DNA of 19,587 bases from an uncultured Solirubrobacteraceae bacterium (GCA_955652215.1 CATPAX010000122.1:1-19587); one strand, 5' to 3'. Positions 8,210-14,616 are shown, numbered from the stretch's first letter. Made by a program: numbers and translations. Notes: generated by a model from the sequence alone, not told the origin.

Positions 8210-9144
8210 TGTTCGAACGGGTGCTGATCACCGGAGGCGGAGGCCAGCTCGCGTCTGACCTCGAGAACCAGCTCGCCCCGCATGCTGAGGTGCTGGCGCC
8301 GTCGCGTGTGGTGCTCGATATCGCCGACGAGCACGCGCTGGTCGAGGTCATGTCGCGGCTCGAGCCGGATCTCGTGATCAATTGCGCGGCCTTTCACAAC
8401 GTCGAGAACTGCGAGCGCGCGATCGACGAGGCGTTTGCCGTGAACGTGCGGGCCGTACTGCAGCTCGCTCGCCACTGCGCCCAGGCGAGCGCCAAGCTGG
8501 TGCACCTCAGCACCAACTACGTGTTCGATGGAGCCGCGCCCGCGCCCTACACCGAGGAGGCGCCCGCGGCGCCCCTCAGCGTCTACGGGATCTCCAAGCT
8601 GGCGGGCGAGCAGGCTGCTCTTGCCTATGCGCCTGGCGCGTTGGTGGTGCGAACGGCCGGCCTGTACGGCCTGCATGGAAGCGCGTCGAAGGGCGGCAAC
8701 TTCGTCGTGCGAATGATCGCCCGCGCACAGGAGCACGGCGCGCTGAGGGTGGTCGCCGACCAGATGTTGACGCCCACCTTCACGGCGGACCTGGCCGGCG
8801 CAATCGTCAGCGCCGTGGCCGCTGGAGTGACCGGACTCCTGCATCTGACCAACGCGGGAGCGACGAGCTGGCACGGTTTTACCGAGGAAATCTTGGAGCT
8901 CGCCGGGGTGGAGGTACCCGTCGAGGCGGTTGAGACGGCCCGGTCACCTGGCGGCGCGCCCCGGCCCCTCAACGGCGTGCTCCAGTCATCGGTCGCGTCG
9001 CGTTGGCAGCTGGCTCCATTGCGGCCATGGAACGAGGCGCTGGCCGACTACTTGGATCGTGCCGGGCTGCTGGCCCGAGGTGACTCGGGCCTGATCGCCG
9101 CGGCCGCTCTGACACACCACGGACGGAGGCCCGCGTGCAGCTGA
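8209..9144 (+). CDS. rmlD: dTDP-4-dehydrorhamnose reductase (RmlD family)
   Basis: The 311-residue product begins RVLITGGGGQLASDL, the NAD(P)H-binding motif of RmlD. It continues with LVINCAAFHNVENCE (family 'aaaytaVd.aE'), HLSTNYVFDG containing the catalytic Thr102, and Y126-G-I-S-K130, the YxxxK pair. VVADQMLTPTFTADLA matches the RmlD 'v.DQ.g.PT...dlA' motif. It catalyses the last step of dTDP-L-rhamnose synthesis, reducing dTDP-4-keto-L-rhamnose. The true ATG at 8209 overlaps the previous stop (TGATG) and has AAGGCGG a few bases upstream; the frame is open back to 8011 only as a shadow of the epimerase gene. The C-terminal ~20 residues are a non-conserved tail running over the rmlC ribosome site. 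A related 4-keto-sugar reductase cannot be excluded. Confidence 0.9.
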   Translation: MFERVLITGGGGQLASDLENQLAPHAEVLAPSRVVLDIADEHALVEVMSRLEPDLVINCAAFHNVENCERAIDEAFAVNVRAVLQLARHCAQASAKLVHLSTNYVFDGAAPAPYTEEAPAAPLSVYGISKLAGEQAALAYAPGALVVRTAGLYGLHGSASKGGNFVVRMIARAQEHGALRVVADQMLTPTFTADLAGAIVSAVAAGVTGLLHLTNAGATSWHGFTEEILELAGVEVPVEAVETARSPGGAPRPLNGVLQSSVASRWQLAPLRPWNEALADYLDRAGLLARGDSGLIAAAALTHHGRRPACS

Positions 9145-9710
9145 TCGAGACGCGCCTGGATGGCCCGATACTGATGGAGCCCAGGAAGCTCGGAGACGAG
9201 CGCGGGTTCTTCTGCGAGACGTACAGGCGCGAGCTGTTCGCCGAGATCGGGATCCCGGAGGAGATGATCCAGGACAATCACTCGCGATCACGCCGCGGGG
9301 TCGTGCGAGGCATGCATTTCCAGATCGGCCTTGGCGCAGCGAAGCTCGTCCGCTGCGCGCGGGGAGCGATCGTCGACGTGATGGTCGACATCCGCCGCGG
9401 CTCACCCACGTTCGGCGAGTGGGAGGCGTTCGACCTCGACGAGGAGACCGCGCGGATGGTGTATTGCCCGGTGGGCTTCGCTCACGGCTTCTGCGTGGTT
9501 TCGGCCGTGGCAGACGTGATGTACAAGCAGAGCAATTACTACGCGGACGCGAGCGAACGCGGCATCGCCTACGACGACCCGGACGTGGCGGTCAAATGGC
9601 CCCTTCGGATCGAGGAGCTGATCCCGTCGACGCGCGACGCAACCGCGCCGCGGCTGCGGGACATCGCGTCTGCGCTCCCGTTCGTCTATGACGGCGTCGC
9701 CGTCTCCTGA
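9135..9710 (+). CDS. rmlC: dTDP-4-dehydrorhamnose 3,5-epimerase (RmlC)
   Basis: The 191-residue cupin enzyme matches RmlC over its length. DERGFFCETYRRELF is near the start. VVRGMHFQ contains His61, the catalytic base, and AAKLVRC contains Lys70. VDVMVDIRRGSPTFGEWEAF follows, then CPVGFAHGFCVVS, MYKQSNYY with Tyr130, and YDDPDVAVKWPL with the Asp partner of the His dyad. It epimerises C3 and C5 of the 4-keto-6-deoxy sugar before RmlD reduces it. The GTG start has GGAGG at 9125-9129, five bases upstream, and overlaps the end of rmlD by 10 nt, so the two enzymes are co-translated. rmlA and rmlB, needed for the first two steps, are not in the window. Confidence 0.93.
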   Translation: MQLIETRLDGPILMEPRKLGDERGFFCETYRRELFAEIGIPEEMIQDNHSRSRRGVVRGMHFQIGLGAAKLVRCARGAIVDVMVDIRRGSPTFGEWEAFDLDEETARMVYCPVGFAHGFCVVSAVADVMYKQSNYYADASERGIAYDDPDVAVKWPLRIEELIPSTRDATAPRLRDIASALPFVYDGVAVS

Positions 9711-10908
9711 CGCAGCGGTCAAGGCGCCGTCGCACACGCGACGGGTCGACTGGCTCGACGGCGTTCGCGGCGCGGCGGCGATGTTCGTCGTCCTACATCA
9801 CATCTGGCTTGCGAGTTGGCCAAAGTTCCCGCGCAACGTGGGGCCGTGGTGGGTCGGCTGGATGCTCTACGGCCACCTTGCGGTGGCGGTGTTCATCGTC
9901 GTGTCGGGATTCTCGTTGACGCTTGCGCCGATGAGCCGGGGAGCCAGTCTGAGTGGGGGGGCGCGGCGCTTCCTGCGCCGTCGGGCCTGGCGCATCCTGC
10001 CGCCTTACTGGGCTGCGCTTATCTTCTCCGCGATCCTGACGTGGACGCTCGTGCAGCCGGGTCTGGGGATCGCTGCCATCACCAGAGGGTTTCTCGTGCA
10101 CGGCCTACTGCTCCAGGACGTCGTCGGAAGCGTCCCGCCCAACGGTGCTTTCTGGTCGATCGCCGTAGAGTGGCAGATCTACTTCGCCTTTCCGCTGATC
10201 CTGTGGCTGGCGCGCCGGACGAACTTCGGCACGTCGGTGCTCTGCACCATCGCCGTGGTGCTGATAGCGAGGGAGCTGACGCAGCTCGGCTCGCCGCTGA
10301 ACAAGATCAATCACCTCACGCCCCAGTTCCTGGCGCTGTTCGCGATGGGCGTCCTGGCGGTGCATCTCGGTGCTGACGGGCGCGCTGCGAAGCTTCGCCG
10401 GCCGCTCACGGCGGCAGGACTGATCGCTGTCGGCGCGTTCGTCGCTGTCGCCGTGATCGAGGGCTCGGTGTGGGTGGTCGATCGCTATTTCTGGATCGAT
10501 CTGCTCTTCGGCACGGGGATCGCCTGCATGATGGCGGTCATGCACGGCGGCGGAGCTGCTCGAGCCCGTCACGTCCTGGCTTCCCCGGCGGCGCTTCGAC
10601 TGGGGTTGTTCTCTTACAGCATCTACCTGCTGCACGGTCCGCTAGTGGGGTTGATCGACGTGCGCGTGCTCGCCCCGTTTCACCTCGCGCCGCTGGTCAA
10701 GTTCGGCTTGCTGCTCGTCATCGGGATCCCCGTCATCCTGGTCGTCTGCTACGGCTTTCACCTGATGTTCGAGGCGCCGTTCCTTCATCGCCGGGACCGT
10801 GGCGCGCTCCTGGCCATCCCAGGGGCTGGGCTGTTGCGCGGCCGCCGGCAGCTGGCTGTGCCGACTTCCGGTGGCACGGAGGTGGCGTCGGCGCGGGAGG
10901 CTACTTAG
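9688..10908 (+). CDS. Acyltransferase family 3 membrane protein (O-acyltransferase)
   Basis: The 406-residue protein has about ten membrane segments. It begins with RVDWLDGVRGAAAMFVVLHH, the family-3 acyltransferase N-terminus with its essential His in the first helix (37/38). Other family marks are FIVVSGFSLT, an Arg-rich cytoplasmic loop RRFLRRRAWRILPPYW, GAFWSIAVEWQIYFAFPL, and FSYSIYLLHGPL near 308-319. These enzymes transfer acetyl or other acyl groups from the cytoplasm to surface sugars or lipids. The ATG overlaps the end of rmlC by 23 nt, so it is the last gene of the polysaccharide run. It most likely decorates the exported polymer. The C-terminal ~35 residues are hydrophilic and not conserved in the family. 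Confidence 0.88.
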   Translation: MTASPSPDAAVKAPSHTRRVDWLDGVRGAAAMFVVLHHIWLASWPKFPRNVGPWWVGWMLYGHLAVAVFIVVSGFSLTLAPMSRGASLSGGARRFLRRRAWRILPPYWAALIFSAILTWTLVQPGLGIAAITRGFLVHGLLLQDVVGSVPPNGAFWSIAVEWQIYFAFPLILWLARRTNFGTSVLCTIAVVLIARELTQLGSPLNKINHLTPQFLALFAMGVLAVHLGADGRAAKLRRPLTAAGLIAVGAFVAVAVIEGSVWVVDRYFWIDLLFGTGIACMMAVMHGGGAARARHVLASPAALRLGLFSYSIYLLHGPLVGLIDVRVLAPFHLAPLVKFGLLLVIGIPVILVVCYGFHLMFEAPFLHRRDRGALLAIPGAGLLRGRRQLAVPTSGGTEVASAREAT

Positions 10909-10989
10909 GGGTCCTCCATGAGGCCGGACCCCCGGGGTCGCCCTGGCTCCGCGCAGGGATTGTGGGGCGGAGCTGTACGACCCCGGGGG
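10908..10989. terminator. Nested inverted repeats between convergent genes, probable bidirectional terminator
   Basis: The 99-nt gap between the acyltransferase stop (10906-10908) and the sigma-factor stop (11008-11010) holds several strong inverted repeats. GGGGTCC 10908-10914 pairs with GGACCCC 10926-10932. CCCCCGGGGTCG 10929-10940 pairs perfectly with CGACCCCGGGGG 10978-10989. Inside the latter, GCTCCGC 10946-10952 pairs with GCGGAGC 10967-10973. There is no T-run on either side, so termination would depend on structure or Rho. Confidence 0.6.
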
Positions 10990-11007
10990 CTGGTCAGCGA
11001 AACCGGA

Positions 11008-11679
11008 TCACGCAGCCGCGCACGTGGCGCGATCGCGCGGTCCGTCCGCCGCGGCCACCCGCGGGCTCTTGATAGACGGTGCGGAACCGAGCCGCTCGAG
11101 CTCGCGTTGCAGCGCGCGGCGGCCCCGGTGGTGCAACCCGTGGATGGAGCCCTCGGACCGCCCCATCCGGTCTGCGATCTCGGTTGGCGAGAGCCCCACA
11201 AGATGACGGAGGATGACGACCTGCCGCTGCTCCTCGGGAAGGGTGGCGAGGGCGTCCTTCACTACGTGCGTGCGCTCGAAGTCAGCCCCACGTCCTAGCT
11301 CGGGACTGATCACGTTCTCGGTCGGGGTCAGACGATTCGCGCGCAGATGATCGATCGCGACGTTCCGCGCCAGCCGCAGCAGCCAAGCGAAGAACGGTAC
11401 GCCGCGGTCGTCGTAGCGGCCGATCGCCGTGATCAGCTTGGCGAATACATGCTGAGTGACGTCCTCGGCTTCGTGATCGTCCTGCATGATCGAGCGAACG
11501 TAGCCATAGATGTTGTGCGAGTAGATGACGTACAGGAAGCGCACCGCCTCCTGATCGCCCTGCTTCGCACGCGCTACTGCCAGTCGCGTCTTCTCCTGCG
11601 CCTGCTCGGACTCGTCGAGTCCGGTCCTGCTTCTGAAGCCGACTTGCCCATGCTCGGCTGCGAGTACCTGGATAATCAA
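11008..11679 (-). CDS. ECF-type RNA polymerase sigma factor
   Basis: The 223-residue product has sigma region 2 at about residues 45-115: FLYVIYSHNIYGYVRSIM, then DDHEAEDVTQHVFAKLITAI, then FFAWLLRLARNVAIDHLRANR. Region 4 lies at ~142-193, with LPEEQRQVVILRHLVGLSP, TEIADRMGRSEGSIHGLHHR and GRRALQREL forming the helix-turn-helix that reads the -35 box. Regions 1 and 3 are absent, as expected of group 4 sigma factors. The TTG start at 11679 has AGGGG seven bases upstream. About 25 non-conserved residues follow region 4. No anti-sigma factor gene adjoins it. The gene diverges from a histidine kinase across a palindrome-rich gap. Its regulon and inducer cannot be told from the sequence. Confidence 0.92.
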   Translation of the reverse strand: MIIQVLAAEHGQVGFRSRTGLDESEQAQEKTRLAVARAKQGDQEAVRFLYVIYSHNIYGYVRSIMQDDHEAEDVTQHVFAKLITAIGRYDDRGVPFFAWLLRLARNVAIDHLRANRLTPTENVISPELGRGADFERTHVVKDALATLPEEQRQVVILRHLVGLSPTEIADRMGRSEGSIHGLHHRGRRALQRELERLGSAPSIKSPRVAAADGPRDRATCAAA

Positions 11680-11735
11680 TTCAGCGCCCCTGCGTAGATG
11701 TGTGACCCGACACCGCGCCGGCGTCGCGGCTTTCC

Positions 11736-11757
11736 CGGTGACGTTTGTGCGTCACCG
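11736..11757. promoter_or_regulatory. 22-bp interrupted palindrome CGGTGACG-N6-CGTCACCG, probable operator
   Basis: A perfect 8+8 inverted repeat with a 6-base spacer lies 57 bases upstream of the sigma-factor start. It is the core of a cluster of five CGTCA/TGACG pentamers: TGACG 11739-11743, CGTCA 11750-11754, CGTCA 11761-11765, CGTCA 11781-11785 and TGACG 11792-11796. Same-strand copies are spaced 11 and 20 bp apart, near whole helical turns. A dimeric regulator binding here could control the sigma gene, the kinase gene, or both. Confidence 0.5.
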
Positions 11758-11784
11758 ACCCGTCACAACGACTAGCGCCCCGTC

Positions 11785-11801
11785 AGAGGCATGACGCCTC
11801 T
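11785..11801. repeat. Short inverted repeat AGAGGC-N5-GCCTCT
   Basis: Six-base arms at 11785-11790 and 11796-11801 flank ATGAC and overlap the last two CGTCA/TGACG boxes of the cluster. It could be part of the same operator array or a small hairpin in the upstream region of the kinase gene. Confidence 0.35.
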
Positions 11802-11864
11802 CGGTCCCTCGTCGAGTGTTCCGACGCGTGATGGGGGGGTCAATGACCGAGCGGACCACCGGGG

Positions 11865-11882
11865 CGTTCAATAATTTGAACG
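11865..11882. promoter_or_regulatory. 18-bp AT-rich palindrome CGTTCAA-TAAT-TTGAACG, probable operator
   Basis: Perfect 7+7 arms separated by TAAT stand out in an otherwise G+C-rich region, about 150 bases upstream of the histidine kinase start and about 50 bases upstream of a possible TATGCT -10 box. The shape is that of a binding site for a dimeric helix-turn-helix protein. The LuxR-type regulators encoded nearby are natural candidates, but this is inference. Confidence 0.5.
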
Positions 11883-11932
11883 TTTTGCACCGCTTGGCGG
11901 GTCCAAGTGATGCAAATGGGCTCGTCCTTAGT

Positions 11933-11938
11933 TATGCT
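11933..11938 (+). promoter_or_regulatory. Possible -10 box (TATGCT) for the kinase/regulator operon
   Basis: TATGCT fits the TAnnnT pattern in the locally AT-rich stretch CTTAGTTATGCTGC. No good -35 hexamer lies 16-18 bases upstream, which would suit an activated promoter using the palindrome at 11865-11882. This would leave a leader of about 85 nt. The rest of the 350-base gap between the sigma gene and the kinase holds nothing else I can support. Confidence 0.3.
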
Positions 11939-12030
11939 GCTGCAGGCCTGGGAGGCAGGCGCAGGACTTTCTTAGGACACGGAAGTGGCGTGGATGCCGA
12001 CGAGTCCGCAACACGAGGGGCCAGATATCG

Positions 12031-12777
12031 ATGCACTCAGCTAAGAGGCGCGGACTCGCCGCCGAGCGTGCCCATGGCGATGCCCGCGCGCAGGTCGGGA
12101 TCGCAAGGTTCCTGCTTGCTCTGATGGCTTACAAAGCCGCCGGGTCGGCGGCTAAGCATGCGTTCGGGAGGCGCGCGACGCTGGCCAGCGTCGCCGCGCT
12201 CGCGGCGAGCGCCGAGCGGGGTCGAGTCGCCCGGGACCTCCACGACGGGATCGCGCAGGACCTCGCGCTGATATCCGCTTACAGCGAGCAGCTCACGGCG
12301 GCGATGGGACCGGGTCACCCTGTCGTGATTGCCGCGCGCCGCGCGCTGGCGATATCGCGCACGACGATCGCCGAGCTGTCAGATCCGCCTGGCGTTGGCG
12401 CCGGCGAGACGCTCCGAGGAACCGGCTGCGAGCTCGCAGGCCGTTTCGGTATCTCGATCGACGTCGACGCGCCGGCCGACCTCAGAGTTGAGCCGCAGGC
12501 GCTCCATCACCTCACCAGGATTCTCCGCGAGGCGGTGAGTAACGCTGTTCGGCACGGCGACGCGAAGCACGTAGCGGTGACGCTCACCCAAGCTTGGGGG
12601 AAAGTCGGGCTGCGGGTTGCCGACGATGGGCGCTCAGCGAACCGGGAGGACTCCAGACCCCCGGCAGAGGGCTTCGGCATGCAGAGTATGCGCGAGCGGG
12701 CTCGAGCACTGGGCGGCGAGCTCGAGCTTCGCCGCGCCCCTGCCGGCGGGACTGAGCTCGAGCTGGTGATGCCGTGA
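12031..12777 (+). CDS. NarL-family sensor histidine kinase without membrane segments
   Basis: The 248-residue kinase has a HisKA_3 dimerisation domain with RDLHDGIAQDLALI (phospho-acceptor His71) and a HATPase_c domain at ~152-248. The N box is REAVSNAVRHG (Asn171), the G1 region is VADDGR, and the G2 region is GFGMQSMRERARALGGELEL. The N-terminal ~60 residues are helical and probably coiled; there is no transmembrane or PAS/GAF domain, so the signal must arrive in the cytoplasm or through a partner. The ATG has GAGGGG at 12015-12020, ten bases upstream. Its stop overlaps the next gene as GTGA, so the two are translationally coupled. The coupled regulator lacks phosphorylation residues, which raises the question of the real partner; the canonical regulator at 13843-14544 is a candidate. 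Confidence 0.9.
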   Translation: MHSAKRRGLAAERAHGDARAQVGIARFLLALMAYKAAGSAAKHAFGRRATLASVAALAASAERGRVARDLHDGIAQDLALISAYSEQLTAAMGPGHPVVIAARRALAISRTTIAELSDPPGVGAGETLRGTGCELAGRFGISIDVDAPADLRVEPQALHHLTRILREAVSNAVRHGDAKHVAVTLTQAWGKVGLRVADDGRSANREDSRPPAEGFGMQSMRERARALGGELELRRAPAGGTELELVMP

Positions 12778-13385
12778 CGTGTCGCCTCAGGGTGCTCACT
12801 GCCGCTCCGGCCCCAACCCGAATGGGCATCGCCATCGCGCTGGGCGAGGAGGTCGAGTTGTGCGCTCAGGTCGGTGACGCTCAGCAAGCGATCCGGGCGG
12901 CCAAGCGGGAGCAGCCCGACGTCTGTCTTGTGGCCCGCGAGCTCCCCGGCGACGGACTCGTCGCTGTCCGTGGCATCTGTCGAGCGGCTCCCGCGGCGGC
13001 GGTCCTGGTGCTGGCCGAGGTTTACGATTCGGAGGACCTGCTCGGCGTGATCCGCGCGGGAGGGATCGGCTACATATCCGCTGACCTGACCGCCGAGGTG
13101 CTGCGCCGGATCGTTCCAGCGATTTCTGCCAAAGAGGCGGTCGTTCCGCGTGCGATGGTCCTGGAGCTGCTGCACGAGCTTCGGACCAGTGGGGGCGGGG
13201 CAGAGGCGCTCAGCCCCCGCGAGTCGCAGGTGCTCGGCATGCTGCGCCGCGGCAACTCGACCTCTGAGATCGCGAAGCGGCTGAAGATCAAGCCGGTCAC
13301 CGTGCGCCGTCACATCTCCGGGATCGTGCGCAAACTTGGTGTATCGGACAGGGCTTCATTGATTACCTCGCAGGACACCCGCTAG
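12774..13385 (+). CDS. LuxR-family regulator with a degenerate (pseudo) receiver domain
   Basis: The 203-residue protein has a receiver-like N-terminus (~5-125) and a GerE/LuxR helix-turn-helix (~144-195). The latter reads LSPRESQVLGMLRRGNSTSE, then IAKRLKIKPVTVRRHISGIV. Compared with the canonical regulator at 13843-14544, the receiver has lost every catalytic residue. The acidic pair is replaced by Ala11-Pro12 (in VLTAAPA), the phospho-acceptor Asp by Ala54 (CLVARELPG), the Thr by Ala81 (VLVLAEV) and the Lys by Ala103 (GYISAD). The fold pattern is otherwise kept. It cannot be phosphorylated in the usual way and may bind DNA constitutively, respond to a ligand, or act through direct kinase contact. 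GTG 12774 overlaps the kinase stop by 4 nt, giving tight co-production. Confidence 0.88.
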   Translation: MTCRLRVLTAAPAPTRMGIAIALGEEVELCAQVGDAQQAIRAAKREQPDVCLVARELPGDGLVAVRGICRAAPAAAVLVLAEVYDSEDLLGVIRAGGIGYISADLTAEVLRRIVPAISAKEAVVPRAMVLELLHELRTSGGGAEALSPRESQVLGMLRRGNSTSEIAKRLKIKPVTVRRHISGIVRKLGVSDRASLITSQDTR

Positions 13386-13403
13386 CAGCGCCGGCCGGAC
13401 CGC

Positions 13404-13545
13404 CGCGGTACTCTGCCGCAGGTCGGGCGCGAATCCGCCGGGGCGGTAACCCTGGCTACCGCGTAATTTCGGCCCGTGTTTCTTGTCCCAATTTGCGAAC
13501 GGAAACCTGGGCCGGTCCACCCGGCTCATAGCTCTTGGTTAGCTA
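13404..13545 (+). ncRNA. Candidate structured leader with mutually exclusive hairpins
   Basis: The 170-base gap before the small gene at 13556 is rich in pairing potential. CGCGGTA 13404-13410 pairs with TACCGCG 13457-13463. A long hairpin joins 13470-13483 to 13501-13514 (14 positions, one mismatch, two wobbles). A second hairpin pairs 13508-13515 with 13521-13528 and uses part of the same strand, so the two are exclusive. A third, TAGCT 13529-13533 with AGCTA 13541-13545, stacks directly against the AGGAG ribosome site (13545-13549). The arrangement resembles a switch or attenuator; I cannot match it to a known RNA family. Confidence 0.4.
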
Positions 13546-13555
13546 GGAGTCGAGT

Positions 13556-13846
13556 ATGTGCGCTCGCGAGACATCAATGGATCACGTCCAGGCCCACCAG
13601 GAACGCGAGACCCAGCTCCACGCCGCAATGGACGCGGCTTTCGATGCCCTGATCTCGCTGGAACGCATGTCCGCACTGCCCGACATGCAGCAATCCCCAG
13701 ACCTCGAATCCGAGCTTGTTCGGACAACGGAGTCGTTGCGCGAGGCGATCAGAGCGCTCCGGCTCGCGGGAACCGCGGAGCCAAGCATTCAGGAGCTTGA
13801 CTTCGTCCTGCCGCGGCGTGCTCCGAGCAGATTCAGGAACAGTTAG
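13556..13846 (+). CDS. Small hypothetical protein (96 aa), predicted helical
   Basis: I do not recognise this 96-residue protein. The ATG has an excellent AGGAG site (13545-13549) six bases upstream. Residues ~10-70 look strongly alpha-helical (HQERETQLHAAMDAAFDALI, then ELVRTTESLREAIRALRLAG), with charged and hydrophobic residues alternating as in a helical hairpin or coiled coil. The tail ends in an Arg-rich FVLPRRAPSRFRNS. There is no signal peptide or membrane segment. Its TAG (13844-13846) overlaps the TAA of the opposite-strand response regulator. It sits among regulators behind a structured leader, so a modulatory role is conceivable, but no function can be assigned. Confidence 0.65.
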   Translation: MCARETSMDHVQAHQERETQLHAAMDAAFDALISLERMSALPDMQQSPDLESELVRTTESLREAIRALRLAGTAEPSIQELDFVLPRRAPSRFRNS

Positions 13847-14544
13847 TCCAAGCCGCTTCGCACCGCGTAGACAGCCGCCTGCACTCGGCTTGGCATCCCA
13901 AGCTTGGCGAGGATGCTGGAGACGTGGTTCTTGGCGGTTCGCGGGCTGATCCCGAGAGTCTCCGCGATCTCGGAGTTAGCGAGCCCGCGCGCGATCAGAC
14001 GAAGCACCTCGAGCTCCCGCGTGCTCAGCCCGTCCGCCGCATGATCTGACGCTTGCCCGGGATCTTCCCGCCGCAGGCGACCGAGGATGACGGCGGCTGC
14101 CCGCGGCGAGAACCAGGCGGCACCCTCGGCGGCCGCCCGGACGGCGCTGACCAGGGAGGGGATGGGCGTCTCCTTGGCCACGAAGCCGCAGGCTCCGGCT
14201 TTCAGAGCGGCCTGGACATGTTCCTCGCCGGAGGCGACCGTCAACACGATCACCGAGGTCGAGGAATCTTCTTGGACGATCAGGCTTGTCGCCTGCACGC
14301 CATCGATGTCGGGCATCCGGAGGTCCATCAGCACAACATCCGGCCGCAGTTCACGGGCCAGGCGCACGCCGCTGCGACCGGAGGAAGCTTGCGCCACCAC
14401 CTCCAAGTCCGGCTCGGAGGCTAGGAGCGACACCAATCCCGTTCTGAATAGATCATGGTCGTCGACGACCAGCACGCGCGTGCGCTTGCCTGCCGGCACG
14501 GTCGTGCTCACGGCGTCCCCCGTCGCTTGTTCATCACCGATCAT
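13843..14544 (-). CDS. LuxR/NarL-family response regulator, canonical receiver
   Basis: The 233-residue protein carries a complete receiver: VLVVDDHDLFRTGL with Asp28-Asp29, PDVVLMDLRMPDIDG with phospho-acceptor Asp74, VIVLTVAS with Thr102, and GFVAKETP with Lys124. A LuxR helix-turn-helix follows at ~172-225: LSTRELEVLRLIARGLANSE, then IAETLGISPRTAKNHVSSIL and AKLGMPSR. It is expected to be phosphorylated by a NarL-type kinase and to dimerise on DNA; the soluble kinase at 12031 is the only one in the window. About 20 unstructured residues precede the receiver. The ATG has AGGGAG four bases upstream. It is transcribed towards the small gene, and their stop codons overlap. Confidence 0.93.
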   Translation of the reverse strand: MIGDEQATGDAVSTTVPAGKRTRVLVVDDHDLFRTGLVSLLASEPDLEVVAQASSGRSGVRLARELRPDVVLMDLRMPDIDGVQATSLIVQEDSSTSVIVLTVASGEEHVQAALKAGACGFVAKETPIPSLVSAVRAAAEGAAWFSPRAAAVILGRLRREDPGQASDHAADGLSTRELEVLRLIARGLANSEIAETLGISPRTAKNHVSSILAKLGMPSRVQAAVYAVRSGLD

Positions 14545-14588
14545 CCCGCTCCCTGAAGTGGTCGGTCGCCCAACGATTCGAAGTGTGA

Positions 14589-14594
14589 GCTATA
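14589..14594 (-). promoter_or_regulatory. Possible -10 box (TATAGC) for the response regulator
   Basis: Read leftward, TATAGC lies 44 bases upstream of the ATG at 14544 in an unusually AT-rich stretch. A weak TTAAGG is about 18 bases further upstream, next to the AAGGATTCG repeats. The fit to a sigma-70-like promoter is partial. Confidence 0.3.
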
Positions 14595-14616
14595 TCGGTC
14601 TCGCGTGCGCCACCTT

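Noticed and set aside
11816..12124. A 102-codon open frame from GTG 11816 across the gap before the histidine kinase.
   Set aside because: It overlaps the well-supported kinase by 94 nt, has low-complexity Arg/Gly/Ser content, no recognisable domain, and covers the AT-rich palindrome and likely promoter.
13440..13510. Loose resemblance on the minus strand to a cyclic-di-GMP-I riboswitch (TGGGAC, then GGGCCGAA, then GGTAGCC..GGGTTACC).
   Set aside because: The element would face away from any gene start on that strand, and the conserved first helix and GNRA-tetraloop arrangement are not present; only short string similarity supports it.
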